Shown: positions 25,944 to 34,170 of the stretch, one piece after another
Numbering within the stretch: the stretch's first letter is position 1
Layout of the letters: every line of letters starts with the position of its first letter
NCBI GenBank assembly: GCA_964421355.1
Contig: CAYQWX010000004.1
Span: 3,554-67,553 of the forward strand
DNA: 64,000 nucleotides
Reading direction: 5' to 3'
Origin: JALTDM01 sp964421355
Lineage (GTDB): Bacteria > Bacteroidota > Bacteroidia > Bacteroidales > JALTDM01
Translations under genes and position numbers: made by a program
Notes under the pieces: model-generated
The model's input: only the letters and a program-made list of their open reading frames with translations
Database searches by the model: none
Told to the model about the DNA's origin: nothing

Positions 25944-27089
25944 GTGGATACTTTCACGGTAATATTATTTTTTGTCTTTTTATTTCTTCTTGGATTTCGC
26001 TTTTTTATATTTTACAAAAGTTTTTTTCTTTTAAAAAAAATAAAATACACCTCACTTAATCCGTATTATCCAACAAGTTTTCCTGATGTAAGCATAATAA
26101 TTCCTGCTCGCAATGAAATACAAAATTTAAGAAAACATTTACCATTTGTACTTGAGCAATATTATAGAGGTAAATTTGAAGTAATTGTAATATTAGATTC
26201 TTGCACGGATAATAGTAAGGCTCTGATTTTAGATTTGTCTGCAAAATATCCTATCTTGAAATTTACGGAAGTGTTTCAGAATAAACGTTTTGACAAACAT
26301 AAAAAAATGGCTATCCTTCTTGGAGTAAAAGCAGCAAATTATGACAATTTATTATTTATAGATGCTGATTGCCAGCCAAATAGTAAAAGGTGGTTGGAGT
26401 CTATGGCAAATATGTTTGTTTCTAAAGATTTGATACTTGGATACGGTGGTTTCTTCAAAGAAAAAACATTTGTAAATATTGCTCAAAGGTTTGATACTAT
26501 ATACAATACCGTCTTATATATGTCAATGGCAATAAGCGGTAATCCTTATATGGCAGTAGGGCGTAATATAGGATATAAAAAAAGACTATTTTATCAAGTT
26601 GGAGGGTTCAAGAACCATTACCATATTGCATCGGGCAATGATGATTTATTTGTAAAAGATGTGGCAAAAATAGCCAAAACAGAAATAAATGTTCATCCTC
26701 ATTCATTTGTTTATACAGAAGGGGTAAAATCTTTTAGGGAATGGTTTCACCAAAAAAGGAGACATGTTTCGGTTTCCCACATGTATGAATTAAAGAATAA
26801 AATTTTTCTTTCATTAGATGCTTTTTCACGAATATTATTTTTACCTGTCTTTATAATTCTTTTAATATTTTTATGCGGATGCTGTAACAATGAATTGAAA
26901 ATAGTTGTATTTTTAGGCTTTATGAAATTATTGGGAGATATTGTTATACTTTATCCTATCTTTAAACATTTTGATGAAAAAAAATTATTTTTCACATCTG
27001 CTTTTATGAATATCTTTTTACCTGTATTTACCAGTAGTGCTATGATTTATAATAAATTATTCAAATATAAAGGACAAAGGTGGTTATAA
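25944..27089 (+). CDS. Family 2 glycosyltransferase, membrane-bound
   Basis: This 381-residue protein is a processive-type GT2. It has an N-terminal membrane helix (6-30), the nucleotide-binding motif IIPARNE, DSCTDNS, the DxD-type motif DADCQP, an acceptor-region ASGNDDLFV, a Gln/Arg motif QKRRH, and three C-terminal membrane helices (about 290-375). It would transfer a sugar to a lipid or polysaccharide at the inner membrane. The start is GTG at 25944, with no ATG nearby in frame. It precedes an ECF sigma gene by about 20 nt. Confidence 0.87.
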   Translation: MDTFTVILFFVFLFLLGFRFFIFYKSFFLLKKIKYTSLNPYYPTSFPDVSIIIPARNEIQNLRKHLPFVLEQYYRGKFEVIVILDSCTDNSKALILDLSAKYPILKFTEVFQNKRFDKHKKMAILLGVKAANYDNLLFIDADCQPNSKRWLESMANMFVSKDLILGYGGFFKEKTFVNIAQRFDTIYNTVLYMSMAISGNPYMAVGRNIGYKKRLFYQVGGFKNHYHIASGNDDLFVKDVAKIAKTEINVHPHSFVYTEGVKSFREWFHQKRRHVSVSHMYELKNKIFLSLDAFSRILFLPVFIILLIFLCGCCNNELKIVVFLGFMKLLGDIVILYPIFKHFDEKKLFFTSAFMNIFLPVFTSSAMIYNKLFKYKGQRWL

Positions 27090-27108
27090 ATAATCTTTGA
27101 ATAAAATA

Positions 27109-27702
27109 ATGAATACTTTTCAAAATAAACAAGAAGATATAGAACTGATAAATCGCATAAAAAATGGGGATGATAGTGCTTTTGAGATTTTGTTAAAAAA
27201 ATACCAAAAGACAATACATTTTACAGTAACCAACATTGTAAAAGATGAAATTGTTGCCGAAGATATTGTGATGGAAACGTTTTTGAGAGTCTTTAAGAAT
27301 ATAAATAATTACAATCAAAAATTTTCGTTTACTACTTGGATTTTTTCTATTGCCACTAATCTTGCAATAGACCACACACGAAAAAAGAAACATATACGCT
27401 TTAAATCAAGTGATGAGGAAGACGGTTCATTTGGAGTTTTTTTAGATTCCATTGCAAGCAAAACAGCCGAATCTCCTGATAAAAAGTTAATAGATAGCAA
27501 CAGAGCAGCTTTTGTAAAAACATTACTTGGCAAGCTAAAACCAGATTACCGTATAGTAATGGAACTTAGGTATTTTGAAGACATGTCTTATAAAGAGATT
27601 GCCGAAGAATTGGGAGAAAGCATTTCTTTTGTAAAAACAAAACTACACCGTGCAAAAAAACAATTAAAGAAAATCCTTAAAAACTTTGATGAACAAATCT
27701 AA
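27109..27702 (+). CDS. ECF-type RNA polymerase sigma factor
   Basis: From the ATG at 27109 the protein has 197 residues (a TTG at 27097 would add four). It has sigma-70 region 2 (about 25-90, with ENIVMETFLRVF-like and TWIFSIATNLAIDHTRKKK) and region 4 (about 135-190, with DMSYKEIAEELGESISFVKTKLHRAKKQLKK). No anti-sigma gene is adjacent: the gene is followed by a convergent one. It may answer to the envelope, as it sits behind a glycosyltransferase, but the target genes are not visible. Confidence 0.92.
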   Translation: MNTFQNKQEDIELINRIKNGDDSAFEILLKKYQKTIHFTVTNIVKDEIVAEDIVMETFLRVFKNINNYNQKFSFTTWIFSIATNLAIDHTRKKKHIRFKSSDEEDGSFGVFLDSIASKTAESPDKKLIDSNRAAFVKTLLGKLKPDYRIVMELRYFEDMSYKEIAEELGESISFVKTKLHRAKKQLKKILKNFDEQI

Positions 27703-27808
27703 TAGTAAAATAATAATGGTAGCATATAACTTTAATGTTGAAAAAAAAGACCGTTTTAAGATATTGGGCTTATTATAATATCTAATTATTCTCTTACCAT
27801 ATATTTCT

Positions 27809-29026
27809 TTATATTCTATTTAACGGACTTGTCATACACCTTGCACCTCCACTTCCTCTTGCCAATTCATTGCCAGGAAAGGCAATTACATATTTTTCAA
27901 TGCTATTAAGATTATAATTATCAATATCTTCAGCGTTTATTATTTCATATCCATGAGCAGCTAATGCTTTTAATGTATTTGAGTTTCTATTATAGCCTAA
28001 TATTTTCCCATTATCCACAGCAAAAAAGTTTGCTCCACTGTGCCATTGTTCACGAGGAGCATGTAGCGGATCGTCATTACCACAATATATGTGTGTTAAA
28101 TCAAATCCTTTTTCTTTAAGAGCTGTCAATAAATTTGGTGTCTCTATTTTACTTATTATTTTACCGTTTTCTGCTTCTATAGCAAAGGCGTTATATTTTA
28201 AATTGTCAAACACAGGTTTATATATCATACATTCTTTATCAGATAATACGGTAAATATCATATCCAAATGAATATATGATTCCAACTCGGTAGGTAGTGC
28301 CTGCACTATATAAGTGTGCTTTTTGTTTTTAGAAGTATTTTTTATAATAAAATTTATGCCTTCCCAATTGGTACGCAAACCATTACCTATAAGAGTTATA
28401 TCTTTATTGAAAATATGTATATCACCACCTTCAAATTTCAGATTTCCAACATAATTGTTTGCATCCAATACCTTTGAAGCATCTACCTTTATCCTGGGAT
28501 GATATTTAAACACAATTTTGGCAATAATAGATTCTTTTGCTCTTATTTTAGATGCCATTTTGGGAATAAGAACAAAGTCATTATGCACTATTGCAATATC
28601 CCGAGTAAAAAATAAGTTATATGCAGGTGTAATTAAAAAGTTTTCCTTTGCTTCTATAGGGTATCCTTCTATAATGGTAGTAGCAAGTTGGGAACTATCC
28701 ATTTCTTGTAAGACATATACTGTTTTATTGTCTAATTGATGTAAATCTTTTATTTCGTTTATTATTTCCTTTTTTGCTTCGATATTTTCCAAACTTTCTG
28801 CCAACAATGTCCGTATTTCCAATACTTGTGTATGTGCTTGCAGGGCTTTTCTAAAAAGAGAATATTCTTGTGATGCTATATTAAGGTTAAGAATGTCACT
28901 ATACAATGCTTCTTTGATTGAAAACGGTGTCATTTTCTCTATTTCGTGTCCAGGAAAATGGGTAATAACCGCATTTAATCTACCCGATTCAGAAGAAACA
29001 TTAGGAGTTATATCTTGATTAATCAT
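27809..29026 (-). CDS. arcA: Arginine deiminase (amidinotransferase-fold)
   Basis: This 405-residue protein has the arginine deiminase set: FTRD (140-143), EGGD (199-202), His253 with Asp255 (HLDM), and catalytic Cys397 in GGARCMTSP close to the C-terminus. It would hydrolyse L-arginine to citrulline and ammonia. The carbamate kinase and ornithine carbamoyltransferase genes that complete the ADI pathway are not nearby, so either they lie elsewhere or the enzyme serves another use of citrulline. A -7 promoter box (TATTTTTG on the minus strand) is 25 nt upstream. Confidence 0.9.
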   Translation of the reverse strand: MINQDITPNVSSESGRLNAVITHFPGHEIEKMTPFSIKEALYSDILNLNIASQEYSLFRKALQAHTQVLEIRTLLAESLENIEAKKEIINEIKDLHQLDNKTVYVLQEMDSSQLATTIIEGYPIEAKENFLITPAYNLFFTRDIAIVHNDFVLIPKMASKIRAKESIIAKIVFKYHPRIKVDASKVLDANNYVGNLKFEGGDIHIFNKDITLIGNGLRTNWEGINFIIKNTSKNKKHTYIVQALPTELESYIHLDMIFTVLSDKECMIYKPVFDNLKYNAFAIEAENGKIISKIETPNLLTALKEKGFDLTHIYCGNDDPLHAPREQWHSGANFFAVDNGKILGYNRNSNTLKALAAHGYEIINAEDIDNYNLNSIEKYVIAFPGNELARGSGGARCMTSPLNRI

Positions 29027-29051
29027 AGTTTTCTAACTTAATTTATTATTG

Positions 29052-29059
29052 CAAAAATA
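29052..29059 (-). promoter_or_regulatory. -7 promoter box before arginine deiminase
   Basis: The minus strand reads TATTTTTG, an exact TAnnTTTG match, 25 nt before the ATG. Confidence 0.45.
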
Positions 29060-29071
29060 ATATTTTTTCGG

Positions 29072-29587
29072 TTATTTTCTCACTTTTTCTATAAGACCGT
29101 AAACCACAGCTAATCCCAATATCCATGTGATAAGAGTGCTTATAAAAGTTTTTAGAAAAACAGATAAAATAAGAGTAAGGTCAAAAGCATCTATTAAATA
29201 CAACACAAAAGAATGTAGCATGATTATAGTAACGGAATATTTAATAAACCAATTTATTCCATAAGTACCGGGATATAAAAACTTGTTATCATCATATTTT
29301 GACAATGGTGTGTAAAGAGATAATATAACAGGGCGAACAAAAGCAACAAATACGGTAGCAAAAGAATGTATTCCAATGGTACCTGAAAAAATATCCTGAA
29401 TACTACCTATCACAAATGCTGATAAGATAAGGAATAAATTAGAAGTATTTGCAGGAAGTGTTATTAAAAAGAAAATGTAAATATATGGTATGTAATTATT
29501 AAAAAACACTATATTGTTGAATACCAGTAGCTGAAAAATAAATAAAATAAAGAAGTTGTACAATATTTCGTCATAAACTTTATTCAT
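29072..29587 (-). CDS. mreD: Rod shape-determining protein MreD
   Basis: This 171-residue protein has about five hydrophobic helices and the MreD pattern in Bacteroidota (GSIQDIFSGTIGIHSFATVFVAF). It supports MreB/MreC-based cell-wall elongation. I take the ATG at 29587; a TTG one codon earlier also reads in frame. It overlaps the end of mreC by 8 nt. mreB, pbp2 and rodA, usually near mreCD, are not in this cluster. Confidence 0.82.
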   Translation of the reverse strand: MNKVYDEILYNFFILFIFQLLVFNNIVFFNNYIPYIYIFFLITLPANTSNLFLILSAFVIGSIQDIFSGTIGIHSFATVFVAFVRPVILSLYTPLSKYDDNKFLYPGTYGINWFIKYSVTIIMLHSFVLYLIDAFDLTLILSVFLKTFISTLITWILGLAVVYGLIEKVRK

Positions 29588-30392
29588 CAATGGTAGAGTT
29601 TTGCAAAAGATTGTTTATTTCTTGTTTATGCCTATTATGTATCACATAAGCATTCGATATTATTTTAAAATTTACGGTAAAACGTATAGTTATATCGTAA
29701 AAGTTTTCCTGTTCTTTCTTTTTTATGTTTTTCACTGTTCCTATCAGAATTCCCGGTGGGAATATTGCTGAAAATCCGGAAGTTACAATTGTATCACCTT
29801 CGGATACTTTGATATATGTAGGTAGATTTTCTATTTTACCGTATCTATAATCTTTACCGTCCCATTTTACCAAACATGTATAGTTATTCTTTTTCATTTT
29901 AGCACTTACTGCCGTTTTGGTGTTAAGTATAGACAAAACGCTTGAAAAATGAGGTGAAGTTTTGAACACAACTCCTATTATCCCTTGTGGAGACACCACT
30001 GCGGTATTTGGTTGTATGCCATCTACCTGACCTTTGTTTATAAGAAAGAAATTGTTTTCATAAACTAAACTTTTGTATATAATGTTTGTAGGTATATATT
30101 CAAAATAAGCTTCTGTAAAGTTATTGTTTGATTGGAAATATTTTGCCGTAAGCAGGTTTTTTAATTTTGCATTTTCTTTTAATAATGATTTGTTTTCCTC
30201 TTTTAAATTTAGATATGATGTAATTGAATATACCGTTTCATATATTTTTCCGGTAATATCATTAGAGAAATTATAAAATATTTGTTTTTGATAAGAATTA
30301 AATTCTATTATTAGAAATAGATTAAAAAATTCCAGTAAAAAGAATAATATTGCAAAATAATGTCTTAATATAAAATCTATAAGACTTTTCAT
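29580..30392 (-). CDS. mreC: Rod shape-determining protein MreC
   Basis: This 270-residue protein has one N-terminal membrane helix (10-30), a coiled-coil segment (about 65-85) and the paired beta-domains of MreC (NKGQVDGIQPNTAVVSPQGIIG, then GDTIVTSGFSAIFPPGI). It links MreB to periplasmic wall synthases. It lies 8 nt after lolA and overlaps mreD. Confidence 0.92.
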   Translation of the reverse strand: MKSLIDFILRHYFAILFFLLEFFNLFLIIEFNSYQKQIFYNFSNDITGKIYETVYSITSYLNLKEENKSLLKENAKLKNLLTAKYFQSNNNFTEAYFEYIPTNIIYKSLVYENNFFLINKGQVDGIQPNTAVVSPQGIIGVVFKTSPHFSSVLSILNTKTAVSAKMKKNNYTCLVKWDGKDYRYGKIENLPTYIKVSEGDTIVTSGFSAIFPPGILIGTVKNIKKKEQENFYDITIRFTVNFKIISNAYVIHNRHKQEINNLLQNSTIDE

Positions 30393-30400
30393 CTGCTTAC

Positions 30401-31057
30401 TTAATCATCATCTCTCAAGTCAACAACTTCTACACCTGGATGTTTTTTCTTGTCAAAAATAAACATACTATCACTGAGTGGCATATTCTTTTTAAGTCTA
30501 AATAATTTTATCAGATATATGTTGCCGTCTTTGTCAAACCTGTCAAATTCGTAAATTTCATTTTTACTTTTATCTATCTTGAGGCGGATACGGGAAAATG
30601 CTTTATCCTTGTTAGTAGGATATAGGTCTATTACATAAAGAGGTCGTGTGTCTTCAAATCTTTCTTGTATAAAGCGGACTTTAAACCCGTCTTTGTATAT
30701 ATCAAAAATCTTGGCAGGATTTATTGTTTCATCATCCTCATCATCGGGAGTACTAATATTTACTTCATTAGATTCCTTTATATATGTCCAAATATTTTTT
30801 CCGTCAAAAAATGTTTGGGAGCTTCCCATATCTACTTTATATTTATTGCCTTTAACCCATATTTTACCACCTCTTTTATCACTTACATTATCTTGACTGT
30901 TTTTTAATTCCAGTCCAAATTCAGCATAAATTGTTTTGTAGGTTTTCATATTTTGGGAAACCTTGTCTAATATCTTTAATGCTTTTGAATCGCTTTGTTG
31001 TGCAAAGGTGAATAAATAAAATATTGATAATAAAAATGTTAATGATATTTTTTTCAT
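30401..31057 (-). CDS. lolA: Outer-membrane lipoprotein carrier LolA
   Basis: This 218-residue protein has a signal peptide (ending TFAQ) and the LolA pattern: an early helix KILDKVSQNMKTYKTIYAEF, a KGNKYKVDMGSSQTFFDGKNIW strand pair, and later IRLKIDKSKNEIYEFDRFD. It carries lipoproteins across the periplasm. The ftsK-lolA neighbourhood is also found in E. coli. It lies 13 nt after ftsK. Confidence 0.9.
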   Translation of the reverse strand: MKKISLTFLLSIFYLFTFAQQSDSKALKILDKVSQNMKTYKTIYAEFGLELKNSQDNVSDKRGGKIWVKGNKYKVDMGSSQTFFDGKNIWTYIKESNEVNISTPDDEDDETINPAKIFDIYKDGFKVRFIQERFEDTRPLYVIDLYPTNKDKAFSRIRLKIDKSKNEIYEFDRFDKDGNIYLIKLFRLKKNMPLSDSMFIFDKKKHPGVEVVDLRDDD

Positions 31058-31070
31058 GATTTTTTATTTT

Positions 31071-33413
31071 TTATTTTAATCCTTCCAAAATTTGTTCCAA
31101 ATGTGCCACACTGTTTATTAATACTTTTCTAGGTTTTCCGTTTGCCGGAGGACTTACTATTCCTGCAGCTTCAAGTTGGTCCATAATTTTTCCGGCTCTA
31201 TTAAAACCAATGGCAAATTTTCTTTGAATCATAGAAGTAGAACCTGATTGTCCTTCTACTACATAATAAGCAACTTCTTCAAATAATGGGTCTAATTTAT
31301 CTAAAGATGATTTGCTTGCTTTTGCATCTTCACTCTCTTCTTCTGGTTCGGGCAACACAAATGGAGGTAATCCTCCCTGTTCTTTTATAAATGTTACAAT
31401 GTTTTCCACTTCTTCTGTAGATAGGAATCCACATTGAATACGGGTAAAACCTGCACCTTTTGAGAACAGCAAGTCTCCACGACCTATAAGCTTTTCTGCT
31501 CCGGGAGAGTCTAATATTGTCCTGGAATCTACATTTGAGGTAACTCTAAATGCTATACGTGCGGGGAAATTTGCTTTTATCAGTCCTGTAATCACATTGG
31601 TAGATGGGCGTTGAGTAGCAATAATCATGTGCATACCTATTGCCCTTGCTTTTTGTGCTATACGTGCAATTGGCATTTCTATTTCTTTTCCTGCCATCAT
31701 TATCAAATCGGCAAACTCATCTATTACTACCACTATGTATGGTAAAAAGTGATGACCTTGTGCAGGAGATAATTTTCTGTTAAAAAATTTTTCGTTGTAT
31801 TCTTTTATGTTTCTTACTTTAGCTTTTTTCAATAGTTGATAACGGTCTTCCATTTCTTTTACCAGTGACAGCAACGCTTGTTTTACATTATCGGTATCGG
31901 TAATTACATAATCGTCTAAATCAGCCTCTATTGTTGCCAAAAAATGCTTTTTCAAATCATTATATAAAGAAAACTCTACTTGCTTGGGGTCTATCAGTAC
32001 TAATTTAAGTTGTGTGGGGTGTTTTTTATAAAGGAGCGATGCTATTATTGCATTTAGTCCTACAGATTTTCCTTGTCCAGTTGCTCCTGCTACCAACAAG
32101 TGAGGTAAGGTAGCCAAATCAAAGGTAAATATCTCATTATAAATAGTTTTTCCGAGAACCACAGGCAGTTCAGCTTCCATCTTTTGAAAAAGATTAGAAC
32201 CAATAAGTGATTTCATAGAAACTATACGAGGAGTTTTATTTGGCACTTCTATACCGATAGTATCTTTACCTCTGATAGGAGCTATTATCCTTATGCCTAA
32301 GGCGGAAAGACTTAATGCTATATCGTTTTCAAGATTTTTTATACGACTTATTTTTATGCCAGGAGCAGGTTTTATTTCGTACATTGTTACGGTAGGACCA
32401 ACACTTGCAGAAATTTTAACTATTTCAATATTATAATTCTTTAACGTTTCAATTATTCTTTCTTTGTTTTCGTTTACTTCTGCCTCGTTTACAGTATTTT
32501 CTTGCGTATAATCTTTAAGTAATGATAATGTAGGGAATTTATAATTGGATAATTCCAATGTTGGGTCAAACATTGTATCTACGGTAAAATGGTCACCGTC
32601 TTTCACTTCTATTTTTTCATCTTCCAATATGTTTATCTCAAAATCAGTTTCTTCTGCTTTTTTATTTGTTCCGTTAATATCCGAAGTAGATTCTTTCTTA
32701 TCTATTACTTCTATTGTTTCTTCTGTATTCGTAATATCAGGTTTGTACTCACCTTCATTTATTTCAAATGCTTCATCAGGTTGTTTTTCTACTACAATTT
32801 TTGAAGTAGTAGTTTCTTTTTCTATTGGAGTTTTGTCATCTATATTTCCACTGGAAGTATAAAAATAGCTGTATATTTTATTCCACAAAGGAGTATGGAC
32901 ATTAACAAGTAAAATAAATGAAAATAAAACCCATAGTGAAATAGTTCCGATATGTCCTGCAAAAGATGAAAGCCACAAATTGAGAGAATAACCATAAAAA
33001 CCTCCCAATAAAAATTCTTTATTAGCTATATATAAATCTACATATCCTAATACGGCAGATAACCATATCATAATAACAGTAGTAACAGTTATAGTATGCT
33101 TGTATGAAAAGATTTTTATTTTTAAAAGATTAAGTCCTGTTAGCAATAGCAAAAAAGGTATGCCAAATGCTGCAATTCCTATAAATCGTGTAATAAGCTT
33201 ATAACTCAAAAATGCTCCTAGTTTACCGGTAATATTATCTACTGTAATTTGATGTCCAGAAAATACATTTACCCACTCTATATTATCTGTTTTCCAAGTA
33301 AATAAATAAGAAAAAAAAGCAAAAAAAAGATATGTGGAAAAAATTATAAAAGTTACACCTAAAAAGAAAGCTATTTTATTTTTATCAATTTTATTTGTTC
33401 TCTTTTTTGCCAT
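31071..33413 (-). CDS. ftsK: DNA translocase FtsK/SpoIIIE
   Basis: This 780-residue protein has four to five N-terminal membrane helices (about 15-195), an acidic linker (about 195-300), the alpha/beta motor with Walker A GATGQGKSVGLN (about 438-449) and LVLIDPKQVEFSLYN, and a C-terminal gamma winged-helix domain (about 705-765) with QSGSTSMIQRKFAIGFNRAGKIMDQLE. It pumps chromosome ends past the septum. It leads the operon ftsK-lolA-mreC-mreD. A -7 box lies 30 nt upstream. Confidence 0.96.
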   Translation of the reverse strand: MAKKRTNKIDKNKIAFFLGVTFIIFSTYLFFAFFSYLFTWKTDNIEWVNVFSGHQITVDNITGKLGAFLSYKLITRFIGIAAFGIPFLLLLTGLNLLKIKIFSYKHTITVTTVIMIWLSAVLGYVDLYIANKEFLLGGFYGYSLNLWLSSFAGHIGTISLWVLFSFILLVNVHTPLWNKIYSYFYTSSGNIDDKTPIEKETTTSKIVVEKQPDEAFEINEGEYKPDITNTEETIEVIDKKESTSDINGTNKKAEETDFEINILEDEKIEVKDGDHFTVDTMFDPTLELSNYKFPTLSLLKDYTQENTVNEAEVNENKERIIETLKNYNIEIVKISASVGPTVTMYEIKPAPGIKISRIKNLENDIALSLSALGIRIIAPIRGKDTIGIEVPNKTPRIVSMKSLIGSNLFQKMEAELPVVLGKTIYNEIFTFDLATLPHLLVAGATGQGKSVGLNAIIASLLYKKHPTQLKLVLIDPKQVEFSLYNDLKKHFLATIEADLDDYVITDTDNVKQALLSLVKEMEDRYQLLKKAKVRNIKEYNEKFFNRKLSPAQGHHFLPYIVVVIDEFADLIMMAGKEIEMPIARIAQKARAIGMHMIIATQRPSTNVITGLIKANFPARIAFRVTSNVDSRTILDSPGAEKLIGRGDLLFSKGAGFTRIQCGFLSTEEVENIVTFIKEQGGLPPFVLPEPEEESEDAKASKSSLDKLDPLFEEVAYYVVEGQSGSTSMIQRKFAIGFNRAGKIMDQLEAAGIVSPPANGKPRKVLINSVAHLEQILEGLK

Positions 33414-33443
33414 TTAGTTTTTTTATAATTAAAAAAATTTTTA

Positions 33444-33451
33444 CAAAGATA
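33444..33451 (-). promoter_or_regulatory. -7 promoter box before ftsK
   Basis: The minus strand reads TATCTTTG, an exact TAnnTTTG match, 30 nt before the ATG. Confidence 0.5.
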
Positions 33452-33620
33452 CTTTATTTTTTGCGAGTATATTTCAGCAAGAAGTTAAAAAGGAAATATA
33501 AAAAATCATCTTAACTAAAAAATAAATATATTGTTAATACTTAATAGCGGTAGTCATTATTTATTTGGTATAAACAAGTTACAATGCTAATGCTTACAAT
33601 ATTTGTGTAATTAGTTTTTG

Positions 33621-34024
33621 TGGAGCTGCGGGGAATCGAACCCCGGTCCAAGCATAATTTGAATATGCCTTCTACATGCTTAGTCAGTTTTTGCGTATTC
33701 TGTTGCAAACCGGCAAACTGACAAGCCTATTTGCAACATAGCTCCAAAAATGTTTCTTTGCCACCGGAGCAAATGGCAAAGATAAGCCTGACTTTACGGT
33801 AGTACCACCATAAGCATAAGTCATCAGGCAAGGCTTATGCGGTGGCAGCCCGTCCCGCGTCCTTGACACGAGATTAAGCCTTATCCACCTTGTGGATTAG
33901 GCAGCGAGCGCGAAATTGCCTTCGCCAATTATTGTGTTTGCCGATCAGTTTTACGGGATGATACGGCAATCACCCGGCATGCAGGCATATTCTCCTTATA
34001 CCTGTCAAAAACCTGGTCAGCCCC
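33621..34024 (-). ncRNA. ssrA: Transfer-messenger RNA (tmRNA)
   Basis: The minus strand begins GGGGCTGACC (34024) and ends with a T-arm CGGGGTTCGATTCCCCG and acceptor strand CAGCTCC plus discriminator A (33621); the GGGGCUG and CAGCUCC ends pair as the acceptor stem. The tag reading frame lies at 33897-33941: resume codon GCA, then ANTIIGEGNFALAA and TAA. CCA is not encoded (ACAA follows). The tmRNA rescues stalled ribosomes and tags the nascent protein. The 61-codon ORF inside it is not a gene. Confidence 0.96.
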
Positions 34025-34139
34025 ATTATTTATCAGAGCGGATATAACTATACGACAACAAAGCAAAAAGGTTGCACAAAAATATTATTTTTTAGCAACT
34101 AAAAGTATTGTAAATAAGTATAAATGAAAAAATAATACT

Positions 34140-34147
34140 TAATTTTG
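34140..34147 (+). promoter_or_regulatory. -7 promoter box before the first type B surface protein
   Basis: TAATTTTG is an exact TAnnTTTG match, 23 nt before the ATG at 34171. Confidence 0.5.
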
Positions 34148-34170
34148 TAAAGATTTGGGACAAAAACAGA

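Noticed and set aside
33684..33869. 61-codon frame on the minus strand
   Set aside because: It lies wholly inside tmRNA.
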